From positions 1 through 11,007 of the forward strand of contig JAEZWM010000081.1 in assembly GCA_023443025.1 (NCBI GenBank): a DNA stretch of 11,007 nucleotides, given 5' to 3'. Position numbers and translations under genes: made by a program. Shown piece by piece: positions 6,299 through 11,007 of the stretch. Origin of the DNA: Bacillota bacterium (GTDB lineage Bacteria > Bacillota > Clostridia > Tissierellales > Peptoniphilaceae). The notes beneath the pieces were generated by a model. It had not been told where the DNA came from, ran no database searches, and saw nothing but the letters and a program-made list of their open reading frames with translations. Position 1 is the first letter of the stretch. Each line of letters begins with the position of its first letter.

Positions 6299-6313
6299 CA
6301 TTGGGGAGGATTT

Positions 6314-6553
6314 ATGATTACTAAATTAACTTCTGTACATGAAGGAAATTCATGTATTATTGAATATATATTAGCAGAAAAAAGAGCAACTAAGAGACTT
6401 TATGAAATGGGACTACATGCCGGTGCCCATGCTGTTGTAAAAAAGAACGATGGACTGAGTCCGCTCATCTTAGGAATTCATGGCGCCAGTGTAGCAGTTG
6501 GTCGAAGAATTGCTGAGAACATCTATGTTGAAGTAGGTGATAAAAATGATTGA
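6314..6553 (+). CDS. feoA: FeoA, ferrous iron transport accessory protein
   Basis: The 79-residue cytosolic SH3-like-fold protein is thought to interact with FeoB and modulate its activity. It shows the family's layout: a short N-terminal strand (MITKLTSVHEGNSC), a helix with LAEKRATKRLYEMGLHAGA, and the C-terminal strand pair containing SPLILGIHGASVAVGRRIAENIYV. The start is ATG 6314 because GGGGAGG lies 4 nt upstream. An in-frame ATG at 6251 lies within the promoter and would add 21 non-homologous residues. Its stop overlaps the feoB start by 8 nt, indicating translational coupling. Confidence 0.93.
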   Translation: MITKLTSVHEGNSCIIEYILAEKRATKRLYEMGLHAGAHAVVKKNDGLSPLILGIHGASVAVGRRIAENIYVEVGDKND

Positions 6554-8549
6554 AGTAGGATTAATAGGTAATCCAAACATAGGGAAAACAACTCTCTTCA
6601 ATGTGCTTACCGGTTCAAATCAAAAGGTTGGTAACTGGCCCGGAGTTACAGTCGATAAAAAAGAAGGCGTTTTTTCTTTTCAAGGGCAAGACTATAAAGT
6701 GGTTGACCTTCCTGGAACATATAGCCTAGGGGCTTACTCTGAAGATGAGGTTGTATCTAGAAATTATATACTACAAGGCAATCCGGATGTCGTAATCGAT
6801 GTTGTTGATGCTACAAACCTTGAAAGAAATCTGTACCTGCCAACCCAAATCTTAGAAATGGATGTTAAGCTTATCATCGCCCTAAACATGATGGACGAAG
6901 CAGAAGCACAAAAACTTAAATTTGATATAGAAGGACTCGAGAAGGATCTTGGGGTTAGGGTAGTGCCAATAGTAGCATCTAAAAAAAGGGGGATAAAGAA
7001 TCTACTCGAAACGGTAGTTGAAGTAGCGAATAGTGAGCAAAACCCTAAACGAATCAAATATGGTGTTCTGCAAGAGAACATTGATAAGCTTGTTAGTTAC
7101 TTTGATGGGGTAAACACCTCCTATCCACCTTACTGGCTTGCAGTTAAATATATCGAAGGCGACGAGACGGTAATTAGAGAGACTAGAAATTTAGGTCATT
7201 TAAAGTCAAATAAAGATTTTCAAGCACTAACGAGCGAACTAGAAAACCAAAGCGAGAAAAATGAATTAACACTAATAGATAGCAGATACGAACATATACA
7301 CCAAATCATAGTCGACAGAGTTTCAAAACCTGTTACCGGAACCATTAATCTTTCAGATAGAATCGATAAGATAGTAACCAATAAATTCCTAGGCATACCG
7401 ATATTTGCACTAGTCATGCTACTTGTATTTCAGCTGACTTTTGTTATAGGTCAAGATCTCCTGGGCGGTTATATCGAATCTTTTCTTGAAGCATTAAAGG
7501 GTACTTTTTCCAATTGGTTTTTGAACTTAAATGTAAATTCTTTTATTTCGGGTTTTGTAACGGATGGATTAATTGACGGAGTTGGTACCGTACTTGCATT
7601 TATTCCGATTATAGGAATTCTATTTCTACTCTTAGGATTCTTAGAGGATATCGGATATATGTCCAGAGTAGCATATGTCATGGACTTTTGGATGAAGAAG
7701 CTTGGTCTTCCGGGTAAAGCAGTTATCTCCATGATTGTAGGATTTGGATGTAATGTCCCGGGAGTTATGTCTACCAGGACGCTAGAGAATAAAAATGACA
7801 GAATGATAGCTCTACTTATAAATCCATTTATGTCATGTGGAGCTAAGATACCTGTATATGCTATGTTTGCCGGAGCATTCTTCCCAGGTAATCCTGCATT
7901 ACTGATGTTTGCTCTTTACTTTTTAGGATTTATAATCGCCATCATCATTGCAAAGCTATTTTCTAAGACGATATTTAAAGGCGAAATCAGCGATCTAATT
8001 ATGGAGCTTCCACCCTATAGAGCCCCAATCGCTGAAAATGTCTTAAAAAATATGTGGGATAATCTTTCAGCTTTTGTAAAAAGAGCTTCCACTACGATTA
8101 CGCTTATAATCTCTATACTTTATGTATTGGCGAACCTTCCACTTGGAGTTACTCCATATAGCGTTGATTCAGTTCTCGGGATAATCGGCAATTTTATAAA
8201 ACCACTACTTGCACCACTAGGCAATAATAATTGGCAAGCAGCAGTAGGTCTAGCTGCAGGAATGCCTGCTAAAGAAGGTGTTGTTGCAACCCTTGGTATG
8301 ATTTACTCTGGTGTTGAGAACGGTCCGGAGCTACTAGCTGCACTCCAACAACATTTTACACCGCTTTCCGCAGTCTCATACATGGTTATGGTGCTATTGT
8401 ACACTCCTTGTGTTGCTGTACTTGGAACTGTAAAAAAGGAAACCAACTCTGTTTGGTGGATGTTATTTATGGCTTTCTATACATTAATCATAGCTTATAT
8501 AGTTGCGATTATTGTGTATCAAGTAGGTCTATTACTAGGATTTAGATAA
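6546..8549 (+). CDS. feoB: FeoB, ferrous iron transporter
   Basis: The 667-residue membrane protein is the Fe2+ importer. The N-terminal G domain has G1 GNPNIGKT (8-15), G2 around Thr35 in GVTVDKKEG, G3 DLPG (54-57), G4 NMMD (114-117) and a G5-like VASKKRG (143-149). A helical GDI-type spacer follows to about residue 270. The membrane domain then has the two Cys-containing gate segments GFGCNVPG (about 399) and MSCGAKIPVY (about 429), and the late GMPAKEGVVATLG segment (about 572). Length fits the shorter Gram-positive FeoB class. ATG 6546 is preferred over GTG 6537 because AGGTGA lies 5 nt before the ATG. The gene sits in a Fur-box-preceded operon with feoA and a feoC-like gene. Confidence 0.96.
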   Translation: MIEVGLIGNPNIGKTTLFNVLTGSNQKVGNWPGVTVDKKEGVFSFQGQDYKVVDLPGTYSLGAYSEDEVVSRNYILQGNPDVVIDVVDATNLERNLYLPTQILEMDVKLIIALNMMDEAEAQKLKFDIEGLEKDLGVRVVPIVASKKRGIKNLLETVVEVANSEQNPKRIKYGVLQENIDKLVSYFDGVNTSYPPYWLAVKYIEGDETVIRETRNLGHLKSNKDFQALTSELENQSEKNELTLIDSRYEHIHQIIVDRVSKPVTGTINLSDRIDKIVTNKFLGIPIFALVMLLVFQLTFVIGQDLLGGYIESFLEALKGTFSNWFLNLNVNSFISGFVTDGLIDGVGTVLAFIPIIGILFLLLGFLEDIGYMSRVAYVMDFWMKKLGLPGKAVISMIVGFGCNVPGVMSTRTLENKNDRMIALLINPFMSCGAKIPVYAMFAGAFFPGNPALLMFALYFLGFIIAIIIAKLFSKTIFKGEISDLIMELPPYRAPIAENVLKNMWDNLSAFVKRASTTITLIISILYVLANLPLGVTPYSVDSVLGIIGNFIKPLLAPLGNNNWQAAVGLAAGMPAKEGVVATLGMIYSGVENGPELLAALQQHFTPLSAVSYMVMVLLYTPCVAVLGTVKKETNSVWWMLFMAFYTLIIAYIVAIIVYQVGLLLGFR

Positions 8550-8564
8550 ACAGGAAGTGAGATT

Positions 8565-8825
8565 ATGCTATTAAAATTACTAAGGGAAATCTACGAAAAC
8601 AAAAAGTACTCACCTGCTAGTTTTGCAAGTAAGTACGATATGAATATCGATATGATCGAAGAGTATTATAGAAAGCTTATAGAGCTAGGATACATCACTG
8701 AGTCTGTTATGGGAAATTGTGACCCCGAGGCTTGTAAGGCATGCAAAAATTTTTGTAATGTCAGTAGTTTGGTCATTAAAGAGATAAAGATAACGGATAA
8801 AGGATTAAGAGCACTTGAGATTTAG
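8565..8825 (+). CDS. FeoC-like small winged-helix protein with a four-cysteine cluster
   Basis: The 86-residue protein has an N-terminal winged-helix-like half (about 1-48: LLKLLREIYENKKYSPASFA, then a second helix and LIELGYITES). A cysteine cluster follows, C-D-P-E-A-C-K-A-C-K-N-F-C (Cys52, 57, 60, 64), then a final strand IKEIKITDKGLRALEI. FeoC of gamma-proteobacteria pairs a winged helix with a Cys-rich loop that can hold an iron-sulfur cluster. This protein has the same plan and position, third in feoABC, 15 nt after feoB with GGAAGTGAG as ribosome binding site. A role in tuning FeoB or sensing iron/oxygen is inferred. Overall resemblance to enteric FeoC is low, so it is called FeoC-like. 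Confidence 0.8.
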   Translation: MLLKLLREIYENKKYSPASFASKYDMNIDMIEEYYRKLIELGYITESVMGNCDPEACKACKNFCNVSSLVIKEIKITDKGLRALEI

Positions 8826-8827
8826 AT

Positions 8828-8850
8828 AGGAGTCGTATGACTCCTTTTTT
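8828..8850 (+). terminator. Intrinsic terminator of the feo operon
   Basis: A perfect 7-bp stem AGGAGTC/GACTCCT with a GTAT loop is followed by TTTTT, starting 2 nt after the stop of the feoC-like gene. There is no T-run on the minus strand, so it serves the plus strand only. Confidence 0.9.
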
Positions 8851-8899
8851 ATTTGTAGTTTCTTTTTTGTTTCATAGACTTCTGTTGATATATCTGGCT

Positions 8900-9493
8900 T
8901 TATAAAGTATTTTCTCTTTCAAATAACAATTTTTCCTTATTGATTTTACCTTCTTTTACAAGAAATTTCGCCCAATTTTGTCTTTCTCTGTAGTTTTTTT
9001 CATTCTCCGACCAAAACTTCAGCTTGGAAATATAAGTATCTATTTTATTGCTAACTTCAACTTCATATCCACTGTGTCCATTCTTAATAACGATGGCCGT
9101 CAATTCATAGAACACCATTCCAAGGGCATGAGTTTCTACATGTACGGTTGAAAGACCTTGCCCCAATGCATGACAGTATGCAATGTCCACTGGATTTTCT
9201 ATGTTTTTTGCAAATGAATGACAACTGAGTATAGCTTTTTTGGCATCCGACATTTTCACATTGCCATGTGCCCATTGCATGCAAGTTTCTAAAGCATTTT
9301 TAAAAACTTCCTCTTCCGGATATTTATCTGATAGTTCTTCACTAATATTTTTTAAATTATCAAATACCCAAAGCACTATCGTTAAATGAGACTGCTGCAT
9401 AATGATGGTTCTTAGCTCAATTAATGAAGCACTCTCTCTATTAAAAAGTACTTTATTCTTCTTATTTATTTTTCTCTCGACATCACCAAACAT
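8900..9493 (-). CDS. Protein resembling the Imm-5-like putative immunity family
   Basis: The 197-residue soluble, mostly alpha-helical protein has no signal peptide or TM segment. The central part, with T-C-M-Q-W-A-H-G-N-V, K-K-A-I-L-S-C-H-S-F-A-K and G-Q-G-L-S-T-V-H-V-E-T-H-A-L-G-M-V-F-Y-E, matches my recollection of the putative immunity family (Imm-5-like), whose members share a WxxG..., AxxxxH..A and GQ(A/G)xxTxHxxxHA pattern. The actual function of that family is inferred from context in other genomes and is not proven. No toxin gene is adjacent here. The start is ATG 9493, with GGAG 5 nt upstream; the in-frame GTG at 9499 overlaps that site. It is convergent with the feo operon and lies downstream of the DUF4097 gene's terminator, so it is probably monocistronic. 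Confidence 0.6.
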   Translation of the reverse strand: MFGDVERKINKKNKVLFNRESASLIELRTIIMQQSHLTIVLWVFDNLKNISEELSDKYPEEEVFKNALETCMQWAHGNVKMSDAKKAILSCHSFAKNIENPVDIAYCHALGQGLSTVHVETHALGMVFYELTAIVIKNGHSGYEVEVSNKIDTYISKLKFWSENEKNYRERQNWAKFLVKEGKINKEKLLFERENTL

Positions 9494-9519
9494 ATACACT
9501 CCAAAAACTACCTAATAGA

Positions 9520-9528
9520 ATTTTATCA
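9520..9528 (-). promoter_or_regulatory. Possible extended -10 promoter for the immunity-like gene
   Basis: The minus strand reads TGATAAAAT about 27 nt before the start codon, an extended -10 with one mismatch from TATAAT. No good -35 is visible. A second TATAAT sits at 9544-9539. The region is AT-rich, so the choice is uncertain. Confidence 0.35.
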
Positions 9529-9555
9529 TATTAAAAAAATTATAGAAGTATATTT

Positions 9556-9582
9556 AAAAGAGCGCATCCTGAGATACGCTCT
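9556..9582 (-). terminator. Intrinsic terminator after the DUF4097-type gene
   Basis: On the minus strand AGAGCGTAT and ATGCGCTCT pair over 9 bp (one G-U wobble) around a 6-nt loop, followed by TTT. The wobble is a C-A mismatch on the plus strand, which sets the direction. It starts 8 nt after the stop codon. The T-tract is short, so efficiency may be moderate. Confidence 0.75.
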
Positions 9583-9589
9583 CCATTAA

Positions 9590-10432
9590 TTACTCCTCAA
9601 AATCTACACTTATTGAACCGACTTCTGTAGATACTTTTAGGTAATTCTCTGATCTTGCCTTGTCCTCTATCAGTTTACCTTTGGTGCCACCAACTTTTAC
9701 GCTTCCTATTTCGCTGGATAGATTTAAACCTATGTCATCTCTCTTTTGTTGAAGTTCAACATTAACAGATCCAACTTCACTCTCGATTTCGTTATCTCCA
9801 AGCATTACGCCTGAGAAAGTTACACTTCCGACTTCAGAGTCTAAAATAATGTTCTCTATCATACTGTCTTTAAAATTTATACTTCCGGTTTCTGTATCAA
9901 ATCTTGAATTTAATGCTTTTACTTGAATGAGTTCAAGTGATCCTACCTCTCCGGTAAATGTAAAATCTTCCAACATTACATTTGTTGCTTTAAAGCTACC
10001 AACTTCTTGATGAACTTGTCCGGCGATCTTTTCCGGTATACTTAAGGTAATCTTTCTTGATCCAAAATACTGATTTCCAAATGGGAAAGTAAAATTAAAA
10101 CTAACTTTTTGAGGTATTTCTTTAATATTAAGCACTCCATCCCTGACTTCAAATTCCAGTTTTGAATTAGCTAATGAACGACCTTGTGCTGCTACCTCGT
10201 TGTATTCAACGTAAACCTTCTCACTATCTGATGGAACTATCTCTAAACCATATACGATTAGATTAATATCTATGGCTTCTACTTTATCGTATTCTTCATG
10301 CTTAACCTCTGAGGTCCAACTTATTGACTGAAATGTTGACTCATTTATCTCTGCTCCTCCGGCAAGTGCACCAAGGATAAAAACAAGTCCTATGCCGATT
10401 AGTAGTATAGCTATTTTAATACTTTTTTTCAT
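9590..10432 (-). CDS. Membrane-anchored DUF4097-type beta-repeat protein
   Basis: The 280-residue protein has an N-terminal transmembrane anchor (about 5-26, KIAILLIGIGLVFILGALAG) and a predicted extracytoplasmic beta-rich domain. From residue 133 the tetrad E-[VTI]-G-S recurs at 133, 152, 171, 190, 209, 231 and 270, mostly at exact 19-residue steps, and each copy is followed by a hydrophobic strand. This is the pattern of a beta-solenoid as in DUF4097-like putative adhesin domains. The start is ATG 10432, with AGGAGG 7 nt upstream; an in-frame ATG at 10450 would place the start before that site. The first 17 nt overlap the end of the DUF1700 gene, so the two are translationally coupled. DUF1700/HAAS and DUF4097 proteins commonly occur together, often with a PadR regulator, and probably form an envelope-sensing or stress module. 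Exact function is unknown. Confidence 0.85.
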   Translation of the reverse strand: MKKSIKIAILLIGIGLVFILGALAGGAEINESTFQSISWTSEVKHEEYDKVEAIDINLIVYGLEIVPSDSEKVYVEYNEVAAQGRSLANSKLEFEVRDGVLNIKEIPQKVSFNFTFPFGNQYFGSRKITLSIPEKIAGQVHQEVGSFKATNVMLEDFTFTGEVGSLELIQVKALNSRFDTETGSINFKDSMIENIILDSEVGSVTFSGVMLGDNEIESEVGSVNVELQQKRDDIGLNLSSEIGSVKVGGTKGKLIEDKARSENYLKVSTEVGSISVDFEE

Positions 10433-11006
10433 TTCGAATCCTCCTCTCACGAAGTTTCCTGGAAATAAATTCTGATATTTTTCTAATAATTAGTCTTAAT
10501 AATTCAACAGCCAGTATGATTAGTCCTATTGCAATAAGAATTGCTCCAATTCCTACGAACTTAGTTAATAGTGGTATAGTTCCTGTAAATATTGCCGTTA
10601 AAATAGCTATACATAACAATGCTAGACTGAAAACTACTGCTATAAAGCTTAGGAATAATGCGAATAGTGTTATCGCTCCGGCCAATGCCAAAGGAAGACC
10701 AATCGGTGCAGCAATAATGGCTAGTATAATTATTAACAGAGCATTATTCTTTCTCTTTTCCGGTTCAATATAAACATTTGAACTTCCGTCTTCAAATATT
10801 GAGGCGTTTGAATCTTCCTCGATTCCGGTTAGTATATTAAGTGCTATCTCCCTTGGGTTCCCAAAAGATTCCGGAACAATATCACTGTTTCCAATACCCG
10901 CTTCGTCAAAAATCTCATTATAGTATCTTTCAACTTCAACTCTCTCCTCAACAGGTACTCTCTTCAAATATTTTAATATTGATTTTATAAACTGATCTCT
11001 ATTCAC
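10416..11006 (-). CDS. DUF1700/HAAS domain membrane protein
   Basis: The 196-residue protein begins MNRDQFIKSILKYLKRVPVE, the characteristic start of the HAAS/DUF1700 domain, with E-R-V-E-V-E-R-Y-Y-N-E-I-F-D-E-A and a G-N-P-R-E-I-A motif ending near residue 60. A linker (61-87) leads to about three hydrophobic segments (about 88-110, 111-141 and 148-172), then a basic, cytoplasmic tail rich in Arg/Lys. The start is GTG at 11006, one base from the window edge, so its ribosome binding site is outside. An earlier start cannot be formally excluded, but the match to the family N-terminus makes this one likely. It overlaps the next gene by 17 nt. In other Firmicutes the usual upstream partner is a PadR-family repressor, which would lie beyond this window. 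Confidence 0.85.
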   Translation of the reverse strand: MNRDQFIKSILKYLKRVPVEERVEVERYYNEIFDEAGIGNSDIVPESFGNPREIALNILTGIEEDSNASIFEDGSSNVYIEPEKRKNNALLIIILAIIAAPIGLPLALAGAITLFALFLSFIAVVFSLALLCIAILTAIFTGTIPLLTKFVGIGAILIAIGLIILAVELLRLIIRKISEFISRKLRERRIRNEKKY

Positions 11007-11007
11007 C

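Noticed and set aside
1..11007. Search for CRISPR arrays, insertion sequences, tRNA or rRNA genes
   Set aside because: No regularly spaced repeats, terminal inverted repeats, transposase motifs or cloverleaf sequences were seen by eye.

Overview
The window comes from a low-GC, Gram-positive, anaerobic Firmicute. The pointers are Grd-type (Stickland) reductase genes with a selenocysteine codon, SH3b and SpsII-type lipoproteins, AGGAGG-type ribosome binding sites, strong TTGAAA/TATAAT promoters and a FeoAB iron importer. A Clostridia/Tissierellia-type amino-acid fermenter that makes selenoproteins is the best guess. The species cannot be fixed from this sequence.

Right to left on the minus strand, positions 6152 to 134 hold two transcription units. 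The first is an SH3b lipoprotein gene followed 20 nt later by a GntR/FCD-type regulator and a clear terminator. The second starts at a near-consensus promoter (4606-4634). It contains grdX, the pro-protein subunit of a glycine/sarcosine/betaine reductase component B (GrdE/GrdG/GrdI family), the selenoprotein subunit of the same component (GrdB/GrdF/GrdH family), and an 11-TM sodium:neurotransmitter-symporter-family transporter, and it ends in a terminator at 135-163. The selenoprotein gene is the main hidden item. A conventional ORF stops at UGA 1847-1849, but the frame continues for 85 residues to a TAA at 1589. The continuation gives a U-x-x-C-x-x-C motif and a hairpin sits just downstream, so the UGA is read as selenocysteine. 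Together these genes look like a substrate-specific cassette: import a small amino compound, bind it on the pyruvoyl/Sec component B, and pass it to the shared GrdA and GrdCD proteins encoded elsewhere. Neither the products of grdA, grdC and grdD nor a thioredoxin system lie in this window.

Positions 6243 to 8850 on the plus strand carry a ferrous iron uptake operon, feoA-feoB-feoC-like. It has a sigma-A promoter, a near-perfect Fur box (6283-6297) and an intrinsic terminator. It is divergent from the lipoprotein/GntR unit.

Positions 8900 to 11006 on the minus strand hold an all-alpha protein resembling the Imm-5-like putative immunity family, and an overlapping pair: a DUF1700/HAAS membrane protein and a DUF4097-type membrane-anchored protein with a striking 19-residue repeat. 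At the extreme left edge (1-62, minus) are the first codons of another lipoprotein with its own extended -10 promoter. No tRNA, rRNA, CRISPR array, insertion sequence or prophage gene was seen. No gene-free stretch exceeds 300 bases; the longest is 4586-4836, which holds the GntR terminator and the grd promoter/operator region.
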